Shown piece by piece: positions 14,098 through 22,291 of a DNA stretch of 52,440 nucleotides (the stretch's first letter is position 1; every line of letters begins with the position of its first letter). Where the stretch lies: the IMG/VR virus record IMGVR_UViG_3300032174_000009, positions 1 to 52,440 of that record. The stretch is one strand, 5' to 3'. The notes under the pieces are model-generated. The model did no database searches, was not told where the DNA came from, and saw only the letters and a program-made list of their open reading frames with translations. Position numbers and translations under genes: made by a program. The DNA is from a virus.

Positions 14098-14342
14098 GTA
14101 AGGACGAAAAAATCGCAAAGTTATATATGGATGGATACACCTATGTAGAAATTGCTGAACTCTGCAATGTGAGTCGTCATGTGGTTGGGATCAGTCTACG
14201 CAGATCAAGGGATGCCGGGCATGATTTGCGTAGGATAATAGATGATCTCAGCGTAAATACGCGTGAGAAAGCAATTTTTGAGAGACGCTGTAAGCAACAT
14301 CTTGAAGATCTTTATCATCATCACGGCAAGCTAGCCGCTTAG
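14094..14342 (+). CDS. HTH DNA-binding protein
   Basis: 82 residues. Residues 1-40 (EKIAKLYMDGYTYVEIAELCNVSRHVVGISLRR) are a homeodomain-like helix-turn-helix, as in resolvase or sigma region 4. The C-terminus is a charged helix with histidines. A small early regulator is the most likely role. Confidence 0.65.
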   Translation: MSKDEKIAKLYMDGYTYVEIAELCNVSRHVVGISLRRSRDAGHDLRRIIDDLSVNTREKAIFERRCKQHLEDLYHHHGKLAA

Positions 14343-14364
14343 CAGATCACTCGCGGAATTCAAA

Positions 14365-14922
14365 ATGACCGGAACGCATCTTTGGCGGGCGGGAGTAACA
14401 TCGCCTGACGCGCGGCGAGAAAGGGATTTTTACCCTACCCCGTCTGCGGTAGTTCACGTCTTGATTCCATTCCTTGGAGACTTCCCTCGTTTCGTTTGGG
14501 ACCCCGCTTGCGGTGATGACTCACTCGCCAAGGCGCTCAATCAAGGATTCTTCATTATTGCCTGCACCGATATCGTGAACAACGAGGAACGGGATGCGTT
14601 AGATTTTCTTGCGACAACTGATCGAGTCGCCGATGCGATTATCACCAACCCGCCTTATTCTCTCGCGGAGGAATTCATTCGTCACGCGTTCAAAATAGGC
14701 GTGACTCATATGGCCTTATTGCTAAAGGCAAACTTCGAGAATGCTTACCGTGGCGGCCTGTTTGAAGAATTTCCCTATGCCCATCGCCTGCCGCTTACAT
14801 GGCGCCCAGACTTCACCGGCAAAGGTAGGCCGTTCCTTGATGTGACTTGGTATGTGTGGCAGCCGAATTGCTATCACATGACGACGACTCGACTTCTGCG
14901 ACCGGGCAAAGAGGCCGCGTAA
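14365..14922 (+). CDS. DNA adenine methyltransferase-like protein
   Basis: 185 residues. It has YPTPSAVVHVLIPFLGD, then DPACGDDSLAKAL (SAM-binding motif I, about residue 48) and IITNPPYSLAEEFI (catalytic NPPY, about 92), the order of phage N6-adenine methyltransferases. It would methylate adenine in DNA and may protect phage DNA from host restriction. No target-recognition domain is visible, which is usual for short phage enzymes. Confidence 0.8.
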   Translation: MTGTHLWRAGVTSPDARRERDFYPTPSAVVHVLIPFLGDFPRFVWDPACGDDSLAKALNQGFFIIACTDIVNNEERDALDFLATTDRVADAIITNPPYSLAEEFIRHAFKIGVTHMALLLKANFENAYRGGLFEEFPYAHRLPLTWRPDFTGKGRPFLDVTWYVWQPNCYHMTTTRLLRPGKEAA

Positions 14923-15149
14923 TGGGAAAATGGTCTCTAGCCGAACTCGCTACTCATCTTGAGCTGATGGCCAAGGGCCAAGACATCATCGTGCGGTTTC
15001 TTTCTGAGAGCGGCGCAACTCTAGATGATAAAGAATCTTCACGCGAGAAAACCCTACAAGCCGCTCGCGCGCTCAAAGAACTTGCACCATTTCAAGAAAA
15101 ATTACGGGCCTTCTTAATCGAGCAAAAAAATCAACAAAAGGATTGGTGA
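14922..15149 (+). CDS. Hypothetical helical protein
   Basis: 75 residues, start overlapping the methyltransferase stop (TAATG). Charged helices with a Lys/Gln-rich end. No family recognised. Confidence 0.5.
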   Translation: MGKWSLAELATHLELMAKGQDIIVRFLSESGATLDDKESSREKTLQAARALKELAPFQEKLRAFLIEQKNQQKDW

Positions 15150-15152
15150 TTT

Positions 15153-15452
15153 ATGAAGGTGACTCCTTGGACTAATACCGAATTAAAGATCCTTCGCGAC
15201 GCGCGGGACAGGGGAATGACAGCTAAGGGCATTTCTTCACTTGTTCTCAAGCACCGGACGCCAAGTGCCATTAATCACACAATGCGCCGCAACGGAATTT
15301 CATTCCGCGATGACGATAACTCACTGAGAACAGTTCAGGTTTCCATTTCAGGAAATGTTTACGAGCATCTAAAATCTTTAGCTACCGAACAAGGCGTGAC
15401 GGTTGCAAGGGTTTGCAGAGGCATCCTTCAAAATGCTGCGAAGGAAGCCTAA
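15153..15452 (+). CDS. Small DNA-binding protein (Myb-like plus ribbon-like)
   Basis: 99 residues. The N-terminal half (WTNTELKILRDARDRGMTAKGISSLVLKHRTPSAINHTMRRNG) fits a Myb/SANT or GcrA-like helix-turn-helix. The C-terminal half (VQVSISGNVYEHLKSLATEQGVTVARVCRGIL) looks like a ribbon-helix-helix. Two DNA-binding modules in such a short protein suggest an early regulator. It overlaps the next gene by one base. Confidence 0.6.
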   Translation: MKVTPWTNTELKILRDARDRGMTAKGISSLVLKHRTPSAINHTMRRNGISFRDDDNSLRTVQVSISGNVYEHLKSLATEQGVTVARVCRGILQNAAKEA

Positions 15453-16096
15453 TGAGCGCTCGCCGTAAAATCAAGCTTGATACTCAAATCCTTGACGCCC
15501 TCGAGAGCGGATATGGAACCGTGAAAGAGATTTCCTCGCTCATTGGCATCCCGTCTGCGACATGCTCGGCTATTTTGTGCATCCTTCGCGACAGTGGACT
15601 CGTCAAGGTTGTCGGTAAGCGCGTCACCGGTACGCAAGGCCGGCCTTCAAACATTTACTCACTGATTGAGGGAATTTCTTCCATGACTCGAAAAGTATTG
15701 CCGACGCGGCGCCGCTGCGAGCATCTGTCAATGACCTGCGGAAACGGCAAATACACCGTCAGCGTCGGACGCTATTCTGATGGAGTGCCGGCCGAAGTTT
15801 TCGTTAGCTCGTCTCGTCCATCAAGCGAGATTTCTGACGTAGCTCGCGATGCCTCGATTCTGATCTCGATCGCGCTGCAATATGGAGTCCCTCTTAGGGC
15901 TATGCGTGATTCAATCACGCGCCTATCTGACAACAGCGCGGCAAGCATTATTGGTGCCGTTCTCGACTTGATTGCGCCGCCGGATAATGACGCGGCTGGT
16001 GCCCAGATTGATCCGCTATTGTCTCGGCCAAGGTACTTTGACTGCACGACATATACGAAGCCGAGCGCGAATAAGACAATGGTTGAGGCGCTTTGA
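15452..16096 (+). CDS. Winged-HTH fused to a TSCPD domain
   Basis: 214 residues, TAATG start. Residues about 8-65 are a winged helix-turn-helix (AILDALESGYGTVKEISSLIG type, ending RPSNIYSL). Residues about 85-190 match the TSCPD domain seen at the end of B12-dependent ribonucleotide reductases: a YTVSVGRYSDGVPAEVFVSS stretch, ARDASILISIALQYGVPL and IIGAVLDLI. Stand-alone TSCPD proteins are known in alphaproteobacteria; a fusion to a DNA-binding domain suggests a regulator tied to nucleotide pools. The function is inferred. Confidence 0.65.
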   Translation: MSARRKIKLDTQILDALESGYGTVKEISSLIGIPSATCSAILCILRDSGLVKVVGKRVTGTQGRPSNIYSLIEGISSMTRKVLPTRRRCEHLSMTCGNGKYTVSVGRYSDGVPAEVFVSSSRPSSEISDVARDASILISIALQYGVPLRAMRDSITRLSDNSAASIIGAVLDLIAPPDNDAAGAQIDPLLSRPRYFDCTTYTKPSANKTMVEAL

Positions 16097-17094
16097 TGAG
16101 CGAGCTTGTTCCAATTGGCGAACACGCCGAATCAGACGTGGTTGTGGCAAAACTACATGTTGCAAGACGTGCTCTCACGCAAGCACGCACCATACAAGAA
16201 TCAAAAAAAGTAGCCGACATTTCGAAGGCTTTGGGCATCTATTCCAGGCAACAGCAACTTGGAAAGGAGCTTGAGCAAGAAGCCAAGGCGATCTTTCTCG
16301 AAGCGATGCGCCGCTGCGGCGAAATGCTGCTCGAAACGGATAGGCACGAAGGCGGGCGGCCCAAAATAACTGGTTCCGATTTGGTACCAGTTTCAGCACC
16401 ACCCACGCTTAAAGACATGACCTTGAGCAAGAAAGAATCCGCTCTTGCTCAAAAGCTGGCGGCGCTTCCCAGCGAAATGTTTGAACAAATCAAGTCTGGG
16501 GCGATTAAAATTACTGAGGCGTTTAGGCGCATTCTCGCCAGCAAAACAGAAGAGCTTAGATTAGTCGAGCCTACCGGCAAATATCGTGTGATCTATGCTG
16601 ATCCGCCGTGGAGCTACGGCAACACAATGCCAGAAGGCACAACCGAGCAACGCGACCACTATCCGGTGATGAGCCTTGCTGACATTTGCGCAGAGCCGGT
16701 TAAGAACCAATACGCTGAAGACAACGCAGTTCTATTCCTCTGGGTAACATCACCAATCCTCGAGGAATCGTTTCAGGTGATCGAAGCTTGGGGGTTCAAA
16801 TACAAAGCATCATTTGTCTGGGACAAAATCAAGCACAACATGGGCCACTACAATTCGGTACGCCATGAATTGTTGCTGATCGCCACTCGCGGCTCCTGCC
16901 AGCCAGACCAGCGCAAGCTGTTTGATAGCGTCGTTAGCATAGAGCGGCAAGAGCATAGCCGCAAACCAGAGTTCTTCTATGAGATAATCGAGACGCTGTA
17001 TCCGATCGGTAAGCGCCTCGAGATGTATCGACGCGGAGCACCTCGAGCCGGATGGGACGCTTATGGTTACGAGGCAGAGTATGCCGCTGCTTGA
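16096..17094 (+). CDS. MT-A70 family adenine methyltransferase
   Basis: 332 residues, ATGA start. The N-terminal 150 residues are helical. The MT-A70 domain begins with YRVIYADPPWSYGN (catalytic DPPW near residue 172) and continues through LFLWVTSPIL, HNMGHYNSVRHELLLIATRG and SRKPEFFYEIIETLYP, the family's conserved order. It N6-methylates adenine in DNA. With the methyltransferase at 14365 this phage has two such enzymes. Confidence 0.9.
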   Translation: MSELVPIGEHAESDVVVAKLHVARRALTQARTIQESKKVADISKALGIYSRQQQLGKELEQEAKAIFLEAMRRCGEMLLETDRHEGGRPKITGSDLVPVSAPPTLKDMTLSKKESALAQKLAALPSEMFEQIKSGAIKITEAFRRILASKTEELRLVEPTGKYRVIYADPPWSYGNTMPEGTTEQRDHYPVMSLADICAEPVKNQYAEDNAVLFLWVTSPILEESFQVIEAWGFKYKASFVWDKIKHNMGHYNSVRHELLLIATRGSCQPDQRKLFDSVVSIERQEHSRKPEFFYEIIETLYPIGKRLEMYRRGAPRAGWDAYGYEAEYAAA

Positions 17095-17554
17095 GCCAAC
17101 ATATCCTGACGCTAAGAGCCCTACGGCATATCAGGATGGCTTGGAATTCCAAGACTTCGTCTGTGACGTCCTCTCACAACATGGTGTAATCATACAGAAT
17201 TTCGGCAGTAAAAAGTTTCAATGGAATAAGGGGGAGAACCGCCAAAGCTGGGAAATTAAGTTAGACAAGCGATGTACCGAGACGGGAAGAATGTCAATAG
17301 AAGTTGCCGAGAAAAGCTCGCGCGACGTTTCATGTTGGACCAAAAGCGGCATTTTTTCCAAAGTCAATTCCTGGTTATACATTCAAGGAAATTACGAGTT
17401 TCTGGCAATCTTCTCTACTCGTTGGCTACGTCGGTATCATGACGAGATTAAGCCAGAAATTCATGAAAAACGCGGAACTATCAAAACATTCTACCTACCG
17501 CTTGAGACCGTCAAAAATTATGCAGAGAAAGTCATCGTATTGGTGCCCGCATGA
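17081..17554 (+). CDS. Putative PD-(D/E)xK-like protein
   Basis: 157 residues from ATG 17081, with GAGGC upstream inside the methyltransferase gene. GLEFQDFVCDVLSQHG, then SWEIKLDKR (a possible E-x-K) and a WTKSGIFSKVNSWLYIQG stretch resemble restriction-endonuclease-fold proteins. Lying directly behind a methyltransferase it could be a nuclease, but the match is weak. Confidence 0.5.
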   Translation: MPLLEPTYPDAKSPTAYQDGLEFQDFVCDVLSQHGVIIQNFGSKKFQWNKGENRQSWEIKLDKRCTETGRMSIEVAEKSSRDVSCWTKSGIFSKVNSWLYIQGNYEFLAIFSTRWLRRYHDEIKPEIHEKRGTIKTFYLPLETVKNYAEKVIVLVPA

Positions 17555-17712
17555 CCAATCCTTGGATGCCATTCCATGCCGTTGGCACAGCGTTTGCTAC
17601 GCGCGCGGTTATAGATACTATAATTAAGAAACAGTCACGTAAGGTTGTAATTAGCTCTTACTATACCGCACGCGCGAGGGCCTTAAGCATGGCTAACAAG
17701 GAGTGGAGATAA
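17551..17712 (+). CDS. Small basic protein
   Basis: 53 residues, start overlapping the previous stop (ATGA). Basic and partly helical. No family recognised. Confidence 0.45.
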   Translation: MTNPWMPFHAVGTAFATRAVIDTIIKKQSRKVVISSYYTARARALSMANKEWR

Positions 17713-17793
17713 ATGAGCTTGGAAATCGCTATGGTTCTTCAAACGGCTCTGATTATCATAACGATAATTGCCGTCCACTTTTGGCGGTGCTGA
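17713..17793 (+). CDS. Tiny membrane peptide
   Basis: 26 residues, almost all one membrane helix (ALIIITIIAVHFW). GGAG lies seven bases upstream and the ATG follows the previous stop directly. It fills the gap before the helicase gene. Confidence 0.4.
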   Translation: MSLEIAMVLQTALIIITIIAVHFWRC

Positions 17794-17799
17794 AACAGC

Positions 17800-19332
17800 G
17801 TGGCCTATGACCTTTTTGCGGCGCGAGCTTACTTTGACCCTGCCACGCTTAGGCCGCTTCGTTTGCGGCAATGGAAGGCTATTGCCGAGATTAAGCAGGC
17901 TGTGCGCGAAGGCCACAAGCGGATTATCCTGCAGGCTCCAACCGGCTTCGGCAAGACCTTGACTGCAGCTCACATAATCGGCGGCGCGCTTGCGAAGGGA
18001 CGAAGGCCGGTTTTTGTCTGTCCGGCGTTGACGATTCTCGAGAAAACGATTTCTGATTTTGAAGGCGAGGGAATACGAGACATTGGCGTCATTCAGGCAC
18101 AGCACGAGAGGACGGATTTTGAAGCGAGAGTGCAGATTGCAATGGCGCAAACGCTGGTGCGCCGTAAGCTGAAGGATGTTGGATTTTTTATTCGCGACGA
18201 GGCGCATGTCGGTTGCGCGGCATTGGATGAGATCATAGACCATTCTTATCCTGACTGTGTTGAAATCGGTCTTAGCGCTACGCCATGGCGCAAGGGAATG
18301 GGCCTTAGGTGGACTAAGCTAATTATTGCGGCGACAACGCGCGAGCTAATCGATGAGGGCTGGCTTTCTCCATACCGAGGCTACGGACCCGGGCTAGATC
18401 CTGATCTGACTGGTGTGCGCACGACCGCCGGCGACTACAACGAAGGAGATTTGTCTTGCGTAATGCAACGGCCTCAGCTTGTGGCAGACGTAGTTACAAC
18501 GTGGTCACAACGTGCTCACAATCGTCCAACATTTATGTTTGCAGTGGATCGGGCACACGCTGCGGCCCTTCAAGGGCAATTCCAAAAGGCTGGCTTATCG
18601 TGTGGATACATCGACGGTAACTCTACGCCTGATGAGCGCAAGGAAACCTTCCGCCGCTTTCGCAACGGCGACGACAAGATAATTTCGAGCGTCGGCTGCC
18701 TGACGATGGGAGTCGATGAGGACGTGCGTTGCATCATTATGGCGAGGCCGACGAAATCTGAAATCTTGTGGGTTCAAATGATCGGTCGCGGGCTGCGGAC
18801 GGCGCCGGGCAAGGATTATCTCCTGATTCTGGATCACGCCGGCAATGCCGAGCGGTTGGGCTTTCCTGACGAGATTCGTCACGAGCATCTAGATATTCGC
18901 AGGCCTGGCGAGAAGGGTGGCATCAACCCGCAAAATGGTGCGGAGCCTAGGAAGCCGACGAAATGCCAGTCTTGCGGCTTCCTCATGCCGCCTACTGCCC
19001 GCCAATGTTCGCAATGTGGCGCCGAGCGGCCGCGCCGTTTAAGCAGTGTTGAGAATGCTGACGGCGAGCTTGTTGAGTTTGGCATGGGCGCGAAGGTCGC
19101 GCCGACTAGGGCCAAAGAGCGGCTTGCGCGACAGGCTGGGCGAGAGATTTATCGGCAGTTGCTAAGCGCCTGTAAGAATCCCGGCGAGGCAGCGCACCGG
19201 TATCGGGATATCTACGGAATCTGGCCACATCACCCTGGCGCCGAGCCAAAGCAGGCTATGGATGACGTGATCGGATGGGTTAGGCATGCACGGTTGCGCT
19301 GGATTCACTCGAAAAGGCGGAAGGTGGCGTGA
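17800..19332 (+). CDS. DEAD/DEAH-box (SF2) helicase
   Basis: 510 residues, GTG start. It has Walker A APTGFGKT (46-53), the DEAH box (133-136), LSATPWRKG (motif III) and QMIGRGLRT (motif VI), so it is a full SF2 helicase. Near the C-terminus two CxxC pairs (CQSCG...CSQCG) form a zinc ribbon. The family resembles phage RadD/UvsW-like helicases that unwind branched DNA or start replication. It is followed by the primase gene, a normal phage replication pair. Confidence 0.92.
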   Translation: MAYDLFAARAYFDPATLRPLRLRQWKAIAEIKQAVREGHKRIILQAPTGFGKTLTAAHIIGGALAKGRRPVFVCPALTILEKTISDFEGEGIRDIGVIQAQHERTDFEARVQIAMAQTLVRRKLKDVGFFIRDEAHVGCAALDEIIDHSYPDCVEIGLSATPWRKGMGLRWTKLIIAATTRELIDEGWLSPYRGYGPGLDPDLTGVRTTAGDYNEGDLSCVMQRPQLVADVVTTWSQRAHNRPTFMFAVDRAHAAALQGQFQKAGLSCGYIDGNSTPDERKETFRRFRNGDDKIISSVGCLTMGVDEDVRCIIMARPTKSEILWVQMIGRGLRTAPGKDYLLILDHAGNAERLGFPDEIRHEHLDIRRPGEKGGINPQNGAEPRKPTKCQSCGFLMPPTARQCSQCGAERPRRLSSVENADGELVEFGMGAKVAPTRAKERLARQAGREIYRQLLSACKNPGEAAHRYRDIYGIWPHHPGAEPKQAMDDVIGWVRHARLRWIHSKRRKVA

Positions 19333-19694
19333 ATATTCATCGAATTGACATCCTACCTCGCTCGGATGGGCGCCGCTATGGTCCAGAGCCTTTCGCCTAT
19401 AACGGCAAGGAAATCGGCAAGTCTAAAGAGCCGATCCTCACAGCTGCGCGTTGGCTGCTTGATAACGGCGTGGCCTTTCCCGAGGACCTGATTGAAACTT
19501 ACCGGAACGGCTGTCTGTCGCTGTCTGGCATTGTAGGGCAATTGGCTAAGCTAACGGTGTCGGAAAGTGAAAACGGAAGGCCTTCACTTAGCTTGCGTAA
19601 ATGGAGGCCATTTCCCGATGTAACGGGTGCCTCAAAAACCGAGGAAACTGATTTTCCCGTATGCGGGTCAATCCAGGCCGATGGCGGCCTATAA
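19329..19694 (+). CDS. Hypothetical replication-region protein
   Basis: 121 residues, GTG start overlapping the helicase stop. A domain around ILTAARWLLDNGVAFPEDLIETYRNG is helical; the rest is polar. The stop overlaps the primase start (TAATG). No family recognised. Confidence 0.55.
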   Translation: MNIHRIDILPRSDGRRYGPEPFAYNGKEIGKSKEPILTAARWLLDNGVAFPEDLIETYRNGCLSLSGIVGQLAKLTVSESENGRPSLSLRKWRPFPDVTGASKTEETDFPVCGSIQADGGL

Positions 19695-20647
19695 TGGCGC
19701 CGACCGTACAGTACAAAGAAGCCTTCCGCAATCGCTGGAATGGAATCTTGCCGCAATTCGGTCTCGACCTGAAATTGCTTAACGGTAAGCACGGCCCATG
19801 TCCGTTTTGCGGCGGCAAGGACAGGTTTCGTTACACCGATTACCGCGGCCGCGGCGATTGGATTTGCAACCAATGCGGTTCCGGCGATGGATTCGAATTC
19901 GTCCAGCGCGCGCTGGGAGTGGATTTCAGGGAAGCCGTTAAGCGCATTGAGTCGGTCGCGAAAGACATACCTGTTGCCAAGCCGCTGCTTAAATCTGGTG
20001 AGCCCAATCGGCGCAATCTAAATTCCATTTGGTCAGCCGCTGAGATGGCAACTATAGGGTGCCCGGTAGGTGTGTATCTGGGACGCAGACTTGGGTACCT
20101 ACGGGCCATTTCCGGCCAATTACGCTACCATCGCAGGCTTGCCTATTTGCATGATGATGGGACCAAGACATTTCATCCGGCTATGATTGCGATTGTGTCG
20201 GACGCAGACGGCAATCCGGTCAACCTTCACCGTACATATTTGACGCCCGACGGACATAAGGCGGATGTGCCTTCGCCTAAAAAGATTTGCGCGGGCTCAC
20301 TGCCACAAGGTTCCGCGATCCGTCTGACTCCGCCGGCTCACGGTTGGCTTGGTATTGCCGAGGGGATTGAAACAGCGTTAGCCGTTACAGAGCTGACAGG
20401 AGCATTATGCTGGGCGGCGGTGAATTGCCATGGGCTAGAGACTTGGGAGGTTCCCGAGTCCGTCTGGCGCGTTACGATCTTCGGCGACAATGACTCGCAC
20501 TATGTTGGGCAAGGAGCGGCTTACGCGCTGGCCAAGAGGCTCTCTAGAGATCCTCGGCTGTCCGTTGATGTGAAGATTCCCCGCGAGCATGGTGATTGGT
20601 GCGACGTGCTGAGCGGAATGCGTGAGGAAAACAAAAATGCTGCGTGA
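19694..20647 (+). CDS. Phage primase (zinc finger plus TOPRIM)
   Basis: 317 residues from ATG 19694. The N-terminal zinc finger is CPFCGGKDRFR...WICNQCG (Cys 36, 39, 58, 61). The TOPRIM domain follows, with AEGIETALAV near residue 216 and IFGDND near 254. The layout matches T7 gp4 N-terminal and DUF7146-type phage primases without a helicase domain. It makes RNA primers for phage DNA synthesis. Confidence 0.88.
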   Translation: MAPTVQYKEAFRNRWNGILPQFGLDLKLLNGKHGPCPFCGGKDRFRYTDYRGRGDWICNQCGSGDGFEFVQRALGVDFREAVKRIESVAKDIPVAKPLLKSGEPNRRNLNSIWSAAEMATIGCPVGVYLGRRLGYLRAISGQLRYHRRLAYLHDDGTKTFHPAMIAIVSDADGNPVNLHRTYLTPDGHKADVPSPKKICAGSLPQGSAIRLTPPAHGWLGIAEGIETALAVTELTGALCWAAVNCHGLETWEVPESVWRVTIFGDNDSHYVGQGAAYALAKRLSRDPRLSVDVKIPREHGDWCDVLSGMREENKNAA

Positions 20648-20822
20648 ACATCCGGCAGTTGACCTGATAAAGCTAATGCTTATGCGGCGGGGTGATATCG
20701 AAGCTGTTGCATATGGTATAGCTTTGGCTATCACGGAAGCGTTGATCAACACGAAGATGCTCAAGAAAAAGGGTGCTTTTCTTCCGTTCGATCATGCCAG
20801 GGGGATTATCAATGTTGCGTGA
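20637..20822 (+). CDS. Hypothetical helical protein
   Basis: 61 residues from ATG 20637, overlapping the primase end, with AGGA upstream. Helical, ending in a basic stretch. No family recognised. Confidence 0.45.
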   Translation: MLREHPAVDLIKLMLMRRGDIEAVAYGIALAITEALINTKMLKKKGAFLPFDHARGIINVA

Positions 20823-21342
20823 TGCAAATATGGTTTGCTCAGACAGCGCATGGCGCGCGCATCGCCCGCCTGGGGTAAGACGTAATCGGAATCGTATCGC
20901 CAGGACGTATTTGTATGAGTTTGTCGATGATTTGAGAAATCCCGCCATCCCGGAGGACTTCGAACGACGTATATGGACGGCTTGCATGACGGACCGCGCG
21001 CTTTCCGATCCTGATAGCCGTTTTCAGGGGAATCGGCCGTTACAGCATGCGATATGGCGCGAGGCCGTCAAGGAATGGACAGAATATGGCGCAGAAGAAG
21101 TTAAGGTTAGATTTAAGCCTAGTAGGGAGCAAATTGCCGATTGGGAAACAGTCATGGGTTGGTGTGCGGCGCTGGAAAAGAAGGATTTCAGAATCGTTTA
21201 TCTTCGAGCATGTGGTTACTTTTACACAGAAGTTGCCGATCGAATGCTCAAAGCATGGGGCACAAAGTTGTCTCACGACACTGCGAAAAGACGATATGAA
21301 AGTGCAATTTTGCAACTTCATAAGCTATCATTGAGAGTCTAA
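20812..21342 (+). CDS. DUF6362-like helix-turn-helix protein
   Basis: 176 residues from ATG 20812 with AGGGGGA upstream. The C-terminal part (VEDRMLKAW-like: ADRMLKAWGTKLSHDTAKRRYESAILQL) matches my memory of DUF6362, a sigma-like HTH protein often next to phage primases. It may be a late regulator or replication factor. It ends the early operon. Confidence 0.6.
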   Translation: MLRDANMVCSDSAWRAHRPPGVRRNRNRIARTYLYEFVDDLRNPAIPEDFERRIWTACMTDRALSDPDSRFQGNRPLQHAIWREAVKEWTEYGAEEVKVRFKPSREQIADWETVMGWCAALEKKDFRIVYLRACGYFYTEVADRMLKAWGTKLSHDTAKRRYESAILQLHKLSLRV

Positions 21343-21398
21343 CCTTTGAATTATTACGAATTTTTAATGAACTATTGCCGTTAATCGGCATTTATGCG

Positions 21399-21427
21399 TT
21401 GATTTTTCCATAAAAACATGGGATAAT
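21399..21427 (+). promoter_or_regulatory. Promoter for the candidate small RNA
   Basis: TTGATT (21399-21404), 17-base spacer, GATAAT (21422-21427). Transcription would begin near 21434, ahead of a structured gene-free stretch and the terminator at 21505. Confidence 0.5.
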
Positions 21428-21433
21428 ATTATG

Positions 21434-21572
21434 ATAGGTGTTTTGTGCATAGAGCTACCGAGGACCAATTTCCGGCGCTCTTAAGCCCCCATCTATCAAC
21501 ACAATTAGCCGCCAAGCCAGACGCTCGAGCGCCCCCAGTCACGAGACGGGTTAGGCTGGCGGCTAACTTTTT
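21434..21572 (+). ncRNA. Candidate small structured RNA
   Basis: A gap of about 280 bases between genes holds a promoter, a hairpin (GAGC-TA-CCG ... CGG-C-GCTC, 21451-21480), the palindrome CGCTCGAGCG (about 21522-21531) and a terminator-type stem. No frame of note is open here. The likely RNA is about 135 nt. It could be a regulatory RNA or a long leader for 21621. Confidence 0.4.
21505..21571 (+). terminator. Rho-independent terminator with long arm
   Basis: TTAGCCGCCAAGCC (21505-21518) pairs with GGCTGGCGGCTAA (21554-21566) with one bulged A, then CTTTTTG. The 35-base interior is itself structured. It would end the early transcript or the small RNA. Confidence 0.6.
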
Positions 21573-21620
21573 GAATTACCTAACAATTTAATTTTTAAAT
21601 CAGCCATTTGGATTCGGCCG

Positions 21621-21833
21621 ATGACTATTGCCAAGAAATTGAAGCCATCTTGGGTGGAGAGGTATTCTGCCGACGACAATATCAAGGATAAAATTGGAAG
21701 AGACGCAGGTCATTGCCTGTATCCAGATGAGGATCTTAATGGATACTGGGAAGATGGCACATATTTTGTGTACGATGCAAAGATCAACGATTGGATCCCA
21801 GAAGACGAAATATTTGAGCACGGCTACTACTAA
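21621..21833 (+). CDS. Hypothetical acidic protein
   Basis: 70 residues, acidic and aromatic (NGYWEDGTYFVYDAKINDW). TAATG overlap with the DUF2384-like gene suggests the two act together. No family recognised. Confidence 0.5.
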   Translation: MTIAKKLKPSWVERYSADDNIKDKIGRDAGHCLYPDEDLNGYWEDGTYFVYDAKINDWIPEDEIFEHGYY

Positions 21834-22015
21834 TGTCTGATGACTGTGTAAGGAAAAAGCTTGAGCAATTCCTTAGCAAAGACGAGATTCGGGAATGGCT
21901 TGATCAACCTCATTTGCTGCTTAGCAATCAATCTCCAAGTGATTTTATTCGTGCTGGTCGCGACGATGATGTTTTGCGTCTCATTGACTTGGTATTTGAC
22001 AAAAATGTTTTTTAG
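21833..22015 (+). CDS. MbcA/ParS/Xre antitoxin-domain-like protein
   Basis: 60 residues. EWLDQPHLLLSNQSPSDFIRAGRDDDVLRLIDLV fits the DUF2384 (MbcA/ParS/Xre antitoxin-set) pattern W-L-x-x-P-x-x-x-L-x-x-x-x-P-x-x-h. In that family it binds RES-type toxins, but no RES toxin is visible here and no HTH precedes it. It may be an orphan antitoxin-like protein, for example a phage counter to a host toxin. Similarity is short. Confidence 0.5.
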   Translation: MSDDCVRKKLEQFLSKDEIREWLDQPHLLLSNQSPSDFIRAGRDDDVLRLIDLVFDKNVF

Positions 22016-22018
22016 AAA

Positions 22019-22180
22019 ATGACAGCGCAGATAAACAGTATTGCCTCGATTAATGATGCGCGTCGCGCCGCCGCGAAGGTTTATGCAGCTTATTTCGCCG
22101 GCGCACCGGTTAATGGTATGCTACAAGATGTTGAACTTAGGTTGCTTGAGGCTCTGATGCGCTTATACAGGAAAAGGTGA
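22019..22180 (+). CDS. Small helical protein
   Basis: 53 residues, helical with Ala-rich centre and basic end. The stop codon forms part of a dispersed leader repeat (22177). Convergent to the minus-strand operon. No family recognised. Confidence 0.4.
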   Translation: MTAQINSIASINDARRAAAKVYAAYFAGAPVNGMLQDVELRLLEALMRLYRKR

Positions 22181-22206
22181 AGCGTCGCGGGCCCTATCCG
22201 TGCATT
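22177..22206 (-). repeat. Dispersed leader repeat, copy C
   Basis: GTGAAGCGTCGCGGGCCC followed by TATCCGTGCATT, as in copy A at 10571. It lies between convergent gene blocks. Confidence 0.45.
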
Positions 22207-22291
22207 GGCTGACCACTACGAGCCAGACGTTTGCTTCAATTTCTGGCGCTTCAGCATACCGCGCGAGCTAGTACGCGGCATGTTCGAAACG

